A stretch of DNA of 64,000 nucleotides from Acidianus manzaensis (GCF_002116695.1 NZ_CP020477.1:1-64000); one strand, 5' to 3'. Shown: positions 31,357 through 41,680, counted from the first letter of the stretch. Made by a program: numbers and translations. Notes: generated from the letters alone by a model not told the origin.

Positions 31357-31838
31357 GCACCCATTGCCAAAGCTGCTAATATTCTTGCGTATTCAATATT
31401 ATTTAAGTTTTCTAAAAACTCCTTTATCTTAATATCAGTAGGCATAGCCAAATAAGATCTTCCCTCCCTGTCCCACATCACTGGAGTTACACAGTAGTTA
31501 TTATTATCAGCAATTTTATGTACCATATCCCTATATATATTTACGTACGCTTCAGGAATATCGCCAGGCTTAGCCTCTAAAAGGCATGGTAGCTCTACTA
31601 CCTCTTCCTTCTTAGACTTTATATTAAATACACTCATCTTCCTCTGCGGAGCAGATGAAACATAAGAGTGGTACTCCCTTAACGCCTGTGCAATTAAATC
31701 TTTAAGAAAATTTACATCCAATGAGTAGACTAAAGGATCTATGTAGCCAAACCTTCTGAGAACAATATAGAAACGAAAAACTTTTACAATACTTTTAAAC
31801 TTTTTGTTTATAATACTTTCCAAAGATTCAGTAGACAT
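31353..31838 (-). CDS. csa5: Csa5 small subunit (Cas11-like) of type I-A, 161 aa
   Basis: Small, mainly helical Cascade subunit and first gene of the type I-A interference operon. It starts with a helix (LESIINKKFKSIVKVFRFYI) and has the length usual for Csa5 (about 150 aa). A good ribosome-binding sequence, GTGAGGTTAA, lies directly before the ATG, which supports the start. It overlaps csa2 by 4 bp. Confidence 0.9.
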   Translation of the reverse strand: MSTESLESIINKKFKSIVKVFRFYIVLRRFGYIDPLVYSLDVNFLKDLIAQALREYHSYVSSAPQRKMSVFNIKSKKEEVVELPCLLEAKPGDIPEAYVNIYRDMVHKIADNNNYCVTPVMWDREGRSYLAMPTDIKIKEFLENLNNIEYARILAALAMGA

Positions 31839-31842
31839 TTAA

Positions 31843-31870
31843 CCTCACTATTAATATTAAAAACTAGATT
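31843..31870 (-). promoter_or_regulatory. probable promoter and RBS of the type I-A operon
   Basis: On the minus strand, TTTTTAATATT (about 31856-31866) resembles an archaeal TATA box. GAGGT lies a few bases before the csa5 ATG. The spacing suggests transcription starting close to the RBS. Confidence 0.5.
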
Positions 31871-32197
31871 ATATTCTTTATCATTCAATTCACATTTCCA
31901 TTACAAATCAGAATTTAAGGTAAATAATAATGGCACGACATGTTATCTAAGATAAATGATATAGGAACACGAGATTATGTCATGATCCATGAAACCAAAA
32001 CAACCCTATATTCATTCAAAAAAGTATGATAAGATAATGGAAAGTAATAACTGATACTCTGTATTCATAAAAAAGTGAAAATTACTGAACAAAACACAAA
32101 AATCGAAACCTTATACCACAAAGAAAAATAGAGGCAGAACCTTTTCATCAATTTCCTCATTTAATCAAACCTAATAATAAAAAGAAATCGTACAATA

Positions 32198-32406
32198 GGG
32201 ACTGTTGGATTGCAGTCATCAAAATCTACAAATAATACACTAAATTGTAGCTTATATTAATCCTCTATGAATCTTGCAGTAAACTCTAAATTAATACTAG
32301 ATAGTATTGGCATATTTACAACTAACTTTTCGTGAATATAATTTCTTTATGCTTTTATTTTTCTCGTATTATACACTAATTTTCATGACTGTATTCCAAC
32401 AGTCCC
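32198..32406. mobile_element. MITE family B, reference uninterrupted copy
   Basis: 209 bp with long terminal inverted repeats: left GGGACTGTTGGATTGCAGTC, right ATGACTGTATTCCAACAGTC ending CC. It is flanked by GTACAATA on both sides (32190-32197 and 32407-32414), an 8-bp target duplication. There is no gene in it. It serves as the baseline for judging enlarged copies at 15649, 43292 and 50869. A further partial B-like segment lies at about 32465-32560, next to the distal end of array 3. Confidence 0.88.
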
Positions 32407-32574
32407 GTACAATAAGTAACAGTTCACGAGCATCTAGAAATTGACATATCTTTTATCATTGGAATAAGCTATAGAACTAGTATATAATACTAAAAATTAA
32501 AGACATTAAGAAATTATTATACACAAAAACGTTTCACGTAAATATGCAAATACACATAGGTTGATGAGGGAAAA

Positions 32575-35500
32575 CTTTCAATTCCATAGTGGATTAATCA
32601 AGAATATGAAGTCTTGTTTAACAGATTTTACCTGATCACCTTTCAATTCCATAGTGGATTAATCATTTGATAACTTAGATTCTTACAGACGTCAAGTACT
32701 CAGCTTTCAATTCCATAATGGATTAATTATAACTATGATAGATAGCTCATTATATGAAATGAGTTTTATCTTTCAATTCCATAGTGGATTAATCCCAAGC
32801 CCTCCAACGAACCATGCTTGGTTAGGTGATGGTCTTTCAATTCCATAATGGATTAATCGATCTTGATGAAGTAAGAGAGCTCATTGACATGAAAGAAGTC
32901 TTTCAATTCCATAATGGATTAATCATGGTAAAAAAGCATTTACTGAAGATGGAAAGATAAAAATATTTCAATTCCATAATGGATTAATCTTGCCCCATGC
33001 ATTTGAAAGAAAGTTACCTATTACACCCTTTCAATTCCATAATGGATTAATCAAACGGATTAGATGAACCAGAAGATGTTCCTCCAGATCCTGATTGCGT
33101 GCTTTCAATTCCATAATGGATTAATCATTAGTGCATGTAAATACTGGCATTGGCTTACCAGAAACCTTTCAATTCCATAATGGATTAATCAGGAAGAAGA
33201 AATAGAATTAAATGGAATTGGCGTTCTATCTAACTTTCAATTCCATAATGGATTAATCCTAACATTACGTGGAATCTGACAGTCGGCTCAATAAACTGCT
33301 TTCAATTCCATAATGGATTAATCAAATCCAAAATCAGCCTGGCTCTAGTTCCTCTTTTTCAAACTTTCAATTCCATAATGGATTAATCGAAATATATGCT
33401 TCTGGTCAAGTTTATATTCAATTAGTTCTTTCAATTCCATAATGGATTAATCGGTAAATATCAAATCAATGTAATATCATACACAAATCTAAACTTTCAA
33501 TTCCATAATGGATTAATCAAGAAAACAAGAAGGATATAACTATATCCCAAATAACTTTCAATTCCATAATGGATTAATCGGAAATTATCATTATCGGCGT
33601 GGAGAGATAGATAGTGTACTTTCAATTCCATAATGGATTAATCTCACCAATTGGATTTTGGACGATTGGGTTTGATAGAAATCTTTCAATTCCATAATGG
33701 ATTAATCACTTAAATGCCGAAAAAGAAGAAAGAAGACCAATCAAATCTTTCAATTCCATAATGGATTAATCGGTAGAGGCACAGAGGCAAAAGACATTAC
33801 AGCGATTAAGCTTTCAATTCCATAATGGATTAATCAGTTTTTCCGAAGCATTAAGAAGCAATTAATATACAATCTTTCAATTCCATAATGGATTAATCAA
33901 ACTTTAAATATCACTTCTGAGTACACATTATTAGAGGTCTTTCAATTCCATAATGGATTAATCCTTATTGCAGAAAGCTGCAGAAAGTTAAGCAAAAAGA
34001 CTTTCAATTCCATAATGGATTAATCCATTTGTAGTCTTCTTCGAATCTTACAGTATAGTTAGGCTTTCAATTCCATAATGGATTAATCAGTATCACCATG
34101 GTCTAGAAAAATGATAATAGATAATTTACTTTCAATTCCATAATGGATTAATCATACCTAATGCTGCAACAATACCAGTCCTTTCATCCCTTTCAATTCC
34201 ATAATGGATTAATCCTAGTTTACCAGTAAACTTATATCAGATATTATTATCTCAACTTTCAATTCCATAATGGATTAATCAAAGATTTGAATTATTCTAA
34301 TCAGACCGAATTTTTTGCCTTTCAATTCCATAATGGATTAATCACAGAGATATACGAAGCGAATCTTTCAATTCCATAGAGCTTTCAATTCCATAATGGA
34401 TTAATCAGAAATATGTTCAACTGATAAAGAGTGGGGCGAGTATATAGCTTTCAATTCCATAATGGATTAATCATGATCATACCACCACCCAATTAATACT
34501 AAGATTATGCCTTTCAATTCCATAATGGATTAATCATATTATTCGTAAACGCTAAAAATGTCATTAATACAACTTTCAATTCCATAATGGATTAATCAAA
34601 CGGTCTGACTAGTCTATTGAATTCTTCTGATTTAGTCTTTCAATTCCATAATGGATTAATCAAATTCTAGCCAGATTTTTAGTAAATTTTCTGTATCTTC
34701 CCCTTTCAATTCCATAATGGATTAATCAAAATGTTTGAGTTTTGCTCTATGTAATCGGCGTAGTATCTTTCAATTCTATAATGGATTAATCAGAGAAGGA
34801 AGAAGAGAGGGAAGAAAAAGGAGGATCAGCTTTCAATTCCATAATGGATTAATCTGAAGGGCATGGAGGAGCTGTTAGGTCTCCTCCCCCTTCACTTTCA
34901 ATTCCATAATGGATTAATCCTTATTATTTGTATGATATCGTTCAAAGTTAGCGTTTTTTGTATCTTTCAATTCCATAATGGATTAATCGTAATTTTTTCG
35001 GGGTTAGTTATGGTAGGTAAAATGACAAACTTTCAATTCCATAATGGATTAATCGGCAAGTAAATGACAGCTAACGATCTTAAAGAGAAGTATACTTTCA
35101 ATTCCATAATGGATTAATCAAAGTATAAATTTTGGTAAAAATAATCTATCCACATACTTTCAATTCCATAATGGATTAATCGAAAGACCCTGATCATAAT
35201 TGGGCTGAGAAAGTTGATCTCTTTCAATTCCATAATGGATTAATCAGGCGTTCTTATAGTTTTGTATGATAATATGCAAAAAATCTTTCAATTCCATAAT
35301 GGATTAATCAACAAAGCATAAAATCCGCAATTAAAGAGATAGTAAACGACTTTCAATTCCATAATGGATTAATCAAAACTTGTGTATCAACATTCAAAAA
35401 CTAAAACAAAAGTGCTTTCAATTCCATAATGGATTAATCTTGTTGAAGAGAATGATCAGACCGTAACTCAATTTATTACCTTTCAATTCCATAATGGATT

Positions 35501-38481
35501 AATCACAAAATGTTCATTTTGTTTCAAAATTTGGCTATAATCCTCTTTCAATTCCATAATGGATTAATCAGCTTTACAATATCTTAATCAGTTAGGTTTT
35601 AAATCAATACTTTCAATTCCATAATGGATTAATCACGATTCGACTACGCTACTCGTAAGGATTGGCTGAGAGATCTTTCAATTCCATAATGGATTAATCC
35701 TGTCCAAGATTGCTGGAGTAAATACTTCGTAGTTATCTTTCAATTCCATAATGGATTAATCAAGAAATCGGGCAACAATTACCTTACTTACCTGACCCAT
35801 ACTTTCAATTCCATAATGGATTAATCGTGGGATTGTTTTACGTGAATCTTCAGACCGTAAATTGTCCTTTCAATTCCATAATGGATTAATCCAGTCCGAA
35901 TTCCTGCCTGTATGCCAACGCAATCAGTGACTTTCAATTCCATAATGGATTAATCATTCCAAAGCAGAAAGCTACTTACTCTGAAGTAGAGCCCTTTCAA
36001 TTCCATAATGGATTAATCATTACAAGAGTTTATAGTAAACTTGGGGTTAGTGAATTTCCTTTCAATTCCATAATGGATTAATCATGGTATCAGCATTAAT
36101 AACGACGTGGAAAAATATTCTTTCAATTCCATAATGGATTAATCAAATTAATTGTGATTATTAGAAACGATAGGTACACTGTGGACTTTCAATTCCATAA
36201 TGGATTAATCAGCTATCGCATGAGGTATCGCAGAGGTTGAAGATAATAACTTTCAATTCCATAATGGATTAATCAAAACTTAAATACCCCCTAGTATAAG
36301 TTAGCCTGGAGGTCTTTCAATTCCATAATGGATTAATCAAGATTATGGTTTTCAGTCTTTCGTTGTCTTTAAGTACACTTTCAATTCCATAATGGATTAA
36401 TCTCGTTGTGACGACACAAAATTGCGAAATTGTAAGATTTGACTTTCAATTCCATAATGGATTAATCCTAACATCTCGTTAGGTCCATGGATATGGAAAA
36501 CTTACGACTTTCAATTCCATAATGGATTAATCATTGCCATGATGTAAATTCGTCGAATGGCGGAATCAATTGGCTTTCAATTCCATAATGGATTAATCCT
36601 ACTTGCTGATTGACGGAAGTGAATTTGGTAACGTTAGTTCTTTCAATTCCATAATGGATTAATCAAACCAGGACCATTTGATGAGGTACGGCCTCCCGTG
36701 TGTCTTTCAATTCCATAATGGATTAATCTAGTTTTAAACATTTTTTTCATCCCATCAAGGAAGAGAACTTTCAATTCCATAATGGATTAATCGAAATAAA
36801 TGACAGACAAATGTGATATGTGGTATTACTTCCTTTCAATTCCATAATGGATTAATCATGCTGAGGAGAACCTCAGGAGAAGTATCACTATTGATTTCTT
36901 TCAATTCCATAATGGATTAATCATTATCAGTGATTATATGACCAAGCACACTAAGGACATAGCTTTCAATTCCATAATGGATTAATCAAATTGTAGTTAT
37001 GATTAAAATTTTATTTCTCTAATTTTATCTTTCAATTCCATAATGGATTAATCATGATGGATATTCAATTAAGTTACAGAATGAGAAGATATATTCATAC
37101 TTTCAATTCCATAATGGATTAATCCTATACAACAATTATTTTCGATACAACAAATAAACTTTCAATTCCATAATGGATTAATCACAAGAAGAATTGGAAG
37201 GAATGATAGAAGAGATAGAAAGCTTTCAATTCCATAATGGATTAATCATAACTCCACCGTGCCAGTACCGAAGTACTGGTAGAGGGCCTTTCAATTCCAT
37301 AATGGATTAATCACTGCATCTTTTATTTGTTGTATTGAAAATTGTTGTATCTTTCAATTCCATAATGGATTAATCTATAACCAATTGTCGTAATGCAAAA
37401 ATTAGTTCATGATGCTTTCAATTCCATAATGGATTAATCAAAGCAATAAGCATAATGCTAGATGTTGTAAACCTTCTAACTTTCAATTCCATAATGGATT
37501 AATCAAATAAACAAAGAGCTTTTCAAGTTAATAACAGCCAAGCCTTTCAATTCCATAATGGATTAATCAAGAAAGAGGAAACAAAGCTGAAAGAGAAATA
37601 GAGAAGACTTTCAATTCCATAATGGATTAATCACGGTGTTAGTTGTGGCAAAGAATAGGGGTACGTACAATATCGCTTTCAATTCCATAATGGATTAATC
37701 TCTAATATATTCGGCTGGTTAGCTTGTGAAGTAGAGACACTTTCAATTCCATAATGGATTAATCAGGTATTTCTTATCGTAGCAGATCCGTCAATCCAAC
37801 CAGTACTTTCAATTCCATAATGGATTAATCACCATGAAATATCTTCACTATTATTGAAAGGACAAATGACTTTCAATTCCATAATGGATTAATCCAATTA
37901 TGATTGGACCTATCATTTTTTCCACCAATATATATATATACTTTCAATTCCATAATGGATTAATCATTTGAAGTGTGGACATATTATTTCCATCCATGAT
38001 ATGTACTTTCAATTCCATAATGGATTAATCGACATCAAAATCTCCGGAGGCATTCTCTTCCTGATTTACCTTTCAATTCCATAATGGATTAATCGAGGGA
38101 CCTGAAAAAATCACTATCTTGAAAGAAATTGTTAACTTTCAATTCCATAATGGATTAATCATAACTGCAAAAGAAATAGCTCAAAAGATTAAGAATTTTG
38201 TCTTTCAATTCCATAATGGATTAATCTTGCTTTAAGCAGTCTACTAAATCCCAAAACTCATCTTCCTTTCAATTCCATAATGGATTAATCGAGGAATTAG
38301 AAAAATTATTAGAGGCACATATTACGTTCTTTCAATTCCATAATGGATTAATCAGCGTCATGATATATTGGTAGGACATCTGGAAGATGGTACTTTCAAT
38401 TCCATAATGGATTAATCTGCTTGTTGTATTGCAACATCTCCGTTCCCAGATTCTGTCTTTCAATTCCATAATGGATTAATC
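32575..38481 (-). CRISPR. CRISPR array 3, about 92 full repeats and 91 spacers, transcribed on the minus strand
   Basis: 25-bp repeats; leader on the right. The first, second and fourth repeats have core CCACTATGG (crRNA sense) and nearly all others CCATTATGG. A normal-length spacer at 34344-34381 contains 17 bp that look like part of a repeat. The 40-bp spacer at 34855-34894 is almost entirely a hairpin. The shift from CCACTATGG to CCATTATGG with age parallels array 4. Confidence 0.98.
34344..34381 (-). repeat. spacer containing a partial CRISPR repeat
   Basis: Between complete repeats at 34319-34343 and 34382-34406 lie 38 bp, a normal spacer length. The last 17 bp read CTTTCAATTCCATAGAG, whose first 15 bases match the CCACTATGG-type repeat of array 1. 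Either a repeat was lost to deletion or the spacer was captured from CRISPR DNA. Confidence 0.85.
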
Positions 38482-39030
38482 TGTTGGTTTTATATATCAC
38501 CTATCTTAGTTTTTTCTTTCTTTGTTTATAAGTTTACGTGTTTTCCTTAGTTTTAGTTGCGACCGACTTCTCTAGTATTTACTTTGACGTTTTTTGGTCG
38601 CATGGTCTTTTTCATGAATTGAAAGAAAAAATTGGTTTTTAAATGTAAGTTTTCTCTGATGATTTCGTTTCGGTCGCATTGAGACTCGAACTCTTACGCT
38701 TTTAATCTCTAAATGAAATTCGAAAATCACCTTTTCTAAGACAGTACTTTTTCTTCATAAATTCGTTAGATTCTCTTAAAAACTTTATTGCTAATCGTCA
38801 TCTTTTCTGTTTTTTGTTTATTTTTAGGTTTTTCTGTGTTTTTAATCTCTCTTATAAATAGGCGTTTCTACGTAGAAAAGACTACGTCGTAAATTTAAAC
38901 ACTTTTTATCGTTAAATGAAAGCTTGCCCTAGACAATTAGTGTAATAACAAATTTCTTAAAAATGTTACAAAAATATTTTATCTAATAGTAAAAAATATA
39001 ATTTCGAGGAATTTTTAATGGAACCTATCT
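38482..39030 (-). promoter_or_regulatory. extended leader of CRISPR array 3
   Basis: Shares the 400-bp leader of the other arrays: proximal TATATAAAAC, GCGACC motifs, distal TTTATAAGAGA, and a perfect distal inverted repeat ACGTAG/CTACGT at 38870-38887. Similarity with leader 4 continues about 140 bp further, to near 39030, so the two form an inverted repeat of about 550 bp enclosing crn1, csa1 and cas4. Confidence 0.9.
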
Positions 39031-39052
39031 ATACGTAATGAGTAGTTGTTTC

Positions 39053-39257
39053 TCGTGTAAGGATTGAATAGAACTGAGCAATAATAGCTAGATTGAGAGG
39101 AGACATTCCAGATAATATTCATGTAAGGATTGAATGAAAGAAGAGATAAGGAAGGGAGAAGGAAGAAAGAGATATTCATATAATGATCTCCTATTCTTGT
39201 AGCTATAGATCCAACTACTAGGAAGAAAGAGATATTCATGTAAGGATTGAATAGAAC
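39053..39257. repeat. CRISPR-like repeats between leader 3 and crn1
   Basis: GTAAGGATTGAAT occurs at 39057, 39123 and 39240 (periods 66 and 117). The third interval is itself split by a 20-bp repeat AGGAAGAAAGAGATATTCAT at 39160 and 39220 (period 60). This gives four spacer-like segments in total when nested insertions are counted. The repeat is unrelated to the arrays. It continues directly into a MITE and another duplication at 39329. Confidence 0.75.
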
Positions 39258-39346
39258 TAGTTTGTGGATTATCTGAAAATTGAGGTTCTTCTCTCAATAA
39301 GACAGTCGTAAAATAAGCGTTAAGTTTTCAAATGATACACAAACTA
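39258..39346. mobile_element. MITE family A, identical to the copy at 41592
   Basis: An 89-bp element from TAGTTTGTGGATTATCTGAA to GATACACAAACTA with a perfect 9-bp target duplication, GAATAGAAC (39249-39257 and 39347-39355). I find it identical to 41592-41680, so both were mobile recently. Confidence 0.9.
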
Positions 39347-39417
39347 GAATAGAACCAAATATTTCACATTATCTTCGTGATGATCAATTACAAATGATAC
39401 ACAAACTAGAATAGAAC
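39329..39417. repeat. CRISPR-spaced duplication crossing a MITE boundary
   Basis: An identical 27-bp sequence lies at 39329-39355 and 39391-39417 (period 62, 35-bp insert). It consists of the last 18 bp of the MITE plus its 9-bp target duplication. The insertion therefore happened after the MITE had landed. The identical MITE at 41592 shows the uninterrupted state. Confidence 0.92.
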
Positions 39418-39423
39418 TGGAAA

Positions 39424-39433
39424 ATCTTTAATA
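39424..39433 (+). promoter_or_regulatory. probable TATA box of crn1
   Basis: CTTTAATA, preceded by a purine-rich GAAAAT, lies about 60 bp before the crn1 start and directly after the duplicated segment ending at 39417. Transcription would start near 39455, leaving a short leader. Confidence 0.4.
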
Positions 39434-39489
39434 CCATGTATAATTCAAATAAAAATAGATGAACACGTAGACTGTGCTTTGCAAGGCAG

Positions 39490-40026
39490 ATGGGCATGAA
39501 GTTAGTTTGTACTCTAGGAATGACGCCTGGAGGTATTGCTGAGACTGTGATTAATTTGTCTACTGGTAATTATGTTTCTAAGTATGAGCCAAAAAGGGTT
39601 AGTTTTGATGAGATAATTATTGTTAGGACTAAGGACACTGAGTATTCTTATGCGTTTTTAAAGGCTATTTTTCTTTGTTGTATTAATTTTGGAGAATTAA
39701 AAGAATTTGTTTTACCTTTTAATGACGTTTCTTCTCCTCAGGATTTCATATACGTTAGGGATAATGTGAGGAATATGCTGAAGGCTGGGGATTATTTGGA
39801 TTTCACTGGAGGTAGGAAGGCTATATCGAGTGCTGCAGTGCTAGCTGCTAGAGAGGCTGGAGCTCATCTGGTTTCTACAATAATTGACCAGAAGGATTAC
39901 ATAGAAATGAACGAAAAGTTTAATGAGTTAAAGAGATTGGCTATGTCGGTTAAAGGAAAGGAGGATTGTACAAATTATTTCTGTAGTTTAATATCTAAAA
40001 ACTCTAAAACAATATTGTTCTTTTAG
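39490..40026 (+). CDS. crn1: Crn1-type ring nuclease (CARF domain), 178 aa
   Basis: CARF-domain protein of the Crn1 family that cleaves cyclic tetra-adenylate and so switches off Csx1. MKLVCTLGMTPGGIAETV at residues 3-20 and GDYLDFTGGRKAISSAAVLAAREAG at about 100-124 are the two halves of the nucleotide pocket and closely resemble the Sulfolobus enzyme as I remember it (TLGTSPGG and LDITGGRKSM). The Ser of the TSPGG motif reported as catalytic is Thr12 here; that comparison is from memory. C-terminal Cys residues (KGKEDCTNYFCSL) match the family pattern. The start may be the second Met, at 39496. It stands alone on the plus strand, convergent with csa1. Confidence 0.9.
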   Translation: MGMKLVCTLGMTPGGIAETVINLSTGNYVSKYEPKRVSFDEIIIVRTKDTEYSYAFLKAIFLCCINFGELKEFVLPFNDVSSPQDFIYVRDNVRNMLKAGDYLDFTGGRKAISSAAVLAAREAGAHLVSTIIDQKDYIEMNEKFNELKRLAMSVKGKEDCTNYFCSLISKNSKTILFF

Positions 40027-40205
40027 GATAAGAAGGTATAACTGAGGTAATCGAGGTTTTCTCATTAAGTTTACAGATTAGAGGTTCAGAGAGTTTTTCT
40101 TCTCGTGTGTATTTGAATAGTTTACGTTAGTTCTGGTTTGTGGATTATCTAAGAATTAAGTTTATTTTCCTAATCAGACAATCGCAAAATAATCGCAAAG
40201 TATTC

Positions 40206-40294
40206 AAATGATACAATAAAAGGATTACATAAACTGTACCTTATGGATAGATTGCGTAATCATTTTCTAAAATGATACAATAAAAGGATTACAT
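40206..40294. repeat. CRISPR-spaced perfect 25-bp repeat in a truncated MITE
   Basis: An identical 25-bp sequence (starting AAATGATACAATAAAAGG) occupies 40206-40230 and 40270-40294, with a 39-bp insert (period 64). A family A MITE begins near 40134 (GGTTTGTGGATTATCTAAGA) and its right end merges into the first copy. It lies between the convergent crn1 and csa1 genes. Confidence 0.88.
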
Positions 40295-40340
40295 CGATTT
40301 TCTGCTACATTACGCTGGGTTACATTTCTATATTTAATTT

Positions 40341-41213
40341 TTAGCTACTTTTACATAGACTGAGGAATGGACATTCATTGTCGCATTTTTTAGGTAAACC
40401 TGGATCTACGTTTTTGTCTATGCTTTCTAGTGCTTTGTCTCTTTCTTCGAGAAACTCTGTTCTTAGCGAGTCGTTGATCGGGATCAGCCTGCAGTTATTC
40501 ATTACTTTTCCGTCATCTACGTTTACGTAGCATAGGTATCCGAAGTCCATTGGAATTTCGTATTGACTTTCGTAAGCTAAGGAATATCCTGCTAAAGCTA
40601 ACTCGTGAGCATGTCTAAATTTTCCAGTCTTCATTTCTGCTATTAATTGTATAGAAGGTATGAAGGCGTCTGCTCTTATTGCCTGCTGTAACCCTATGGC
40701 TGAACCGTCTATTGGGAATTCCACGTAAAAGGGTATTACCAAAGATACCATTGAGTCCCTTGTAAGGTAGAGTTTTCCTCTTACTTTGTTCACTTCAGCT
40801 GCGTAAATGTCGGTGATGTAGTCCCATAGTATTTTTGAAGTCTCAACGTAAGTCATATTTTTTGAGAAATCGTAGAAAATATCTGACATTAATGTTTTTA
40901 TTCTGTTTCCGTCTATGTTTTCGTTCTCGTAAATTAACTTTTTCAGGGTTTGTATAGCCTCAGCGTAGGTTTGATGAATAACGCTTCCTAATCCAGGCTT
41001 GACTTCTACCTTATTTCCTTTATACTTTAGGTATACGTACCTTTGAGTTTGACAAAAACCATTTGTTAAGTCTGATACGTTAAGTAGAGTGTTAGATGAT
41101 GGATAAATTGGAGGTTCGTTCCAGTTCCATCCCCTAAGTTCTTCAGAAATAAGCCTAGGAGTAGATTTTATTCTTTTGGAGAGTAGCATTACGTCCGAAA
41201 TTGTAAAGAACAC
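40341..41213 (-). CDS. csa1: Csa1, Cas4-like protein of type I-A adaptation, 290 aa
   Basis: Csa1 is a PD-(D/E)XK nuclease-like protein related to Cas4 that works with Cas1-Cas2 in crenarchaeal spacer acquisition. The N terminus (FFTISDVMLLSKRI, then LRGWNWNEPPIYP) is characteristic. Possible iron-sulfur ligands are Cys54 (GFCQTQRY) and the C-terminal CDNECPFLSLC. The nuclease-like core includes IRADAFIPSIQLIAEMKTG near residues 176-194, with the D and E-x-K arrangement. The start codon is GTG at 41213. It faces crn1 and shares its strand with cas4. Confidence 0.9.
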   Translation of the reverse strand: MFFTISDVMLLSKRIKSTPRLISEELRGWNWNEPPIYPSSNTLLNVSDLTNGFCQTQRYVYLKYKGNKVEVKPGLGSVIHQTYAEAIQTLKKLIYENENIDGNRIKTLMSDIFYDFSKNMTYVETSKILWDYITDIYAAEVNKVRGKLYLTRDSMVSLVIPFYVEFPIDGSAIGLQQAIRADAFIPSIQLIAEMKTGKFRHAHELALAGYSLAYESQYEIPMDFGYLCYVNVDDGKVMNNCRLIPINDSLRTEFLEERDKALESIDKNVDPGLPKKCDNECPFLSLCKSS

Positions 41214-41271
41214 GTAATATATAGTTAAACCACTTTAATATTCTTTATTTTTCATTTCAGTCTAACTTCCT

Positions 41272-41360
41272 TAGTGTGTGTACCATTTAAATCTTTACGT
41301 TAGTTCTACTAACTATTCTGATAAGGAGAATGGCCTTAATTTTCAGATAATCCATAAACT
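41272..41360. mobile_element. MITE family A upstream of csa1
   Basis: An 89-bp element from TAGTGTGTGTACCATTTAAA to ATAATCCATAAACTA. I do not see a clear target duplication. It starts 59 bp upstream of the csa1 start. Confidence 0.7.
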
Positions 41361-41417
41361 AGATACTCGTAATAAATATCCAAATAAATACTCTGAAGGA
41401 ATTTATTGTGTACCATT

Positions 41418-41570
41418 CGATTACTTAACGCTTATTCTACTACCCCCCCAAGGTCTGGGAAGAAAGAGAACCCTCAGAGCCAAGGATTACTTAACGCATG
41501 ATGAAGCCTTCATTTCAATTCCATACTGGATTATTTAATTAGAGTCAGGATTACTTAACGCTTATTCTAC
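41418..41570. repeat. three-copy CRISPR-like array inside a MITE
   Basis: GATTACTTAACGCTTATTCT (22 bp with the final AC) occurs at 41419 and 41549; a partial copy, GATTACTTAACGC, lies at 41485. The periods are 66 and 64 bp. The sequence is the inner part of a family A MITE beginning near 41406. The second insert contains TTTCAATTCCATACTGGATT, which looks like a CRISPR repeat. Confidence 0.85.
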
Positions 41571-41591
41571 GAATTCTGATTTATAGAATTG

Positions 41592-41680
41592 TAGTTTGTG
41601 GATTATCTGAAAATTGAGGTTCTTCTCTCAATAAGACAGTCGTAAAATAAGCGTTAAGTTTTCAAATGATACACAAACTA
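41592..41680. mobile_element. MITE family A inserted in another MITE
   Basis: 89 bp, identical to the copy at 39258, with a perfect 9-bp target duplication ATAGAATTG (41583-41591 and 41681-41689). The host sequence is itself a family A MITE that resumes as CCTCAATTTTCAGATATCCC after the insertion. Confidence 0.9.

Noticed and set aside
34863..35063. Open frame of 66 codons inside array 3
   Set aside because: It reads through CRISPR repeats (recurring FQFHNGLI) and is an artefact of the repeat frame.
39015..39297. Overlapping minus-strand open frames between leader 3 and crn1
   Set aside because: They translate the CRISPR-like repeat units (recurring EYLFLPS) and a MITE end; they are not genes.
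41278..41538. Open frame of 86 codons upstream of csa1
   Set aside because: It covers a MITE and a CRISPR-like locus; no coding character.
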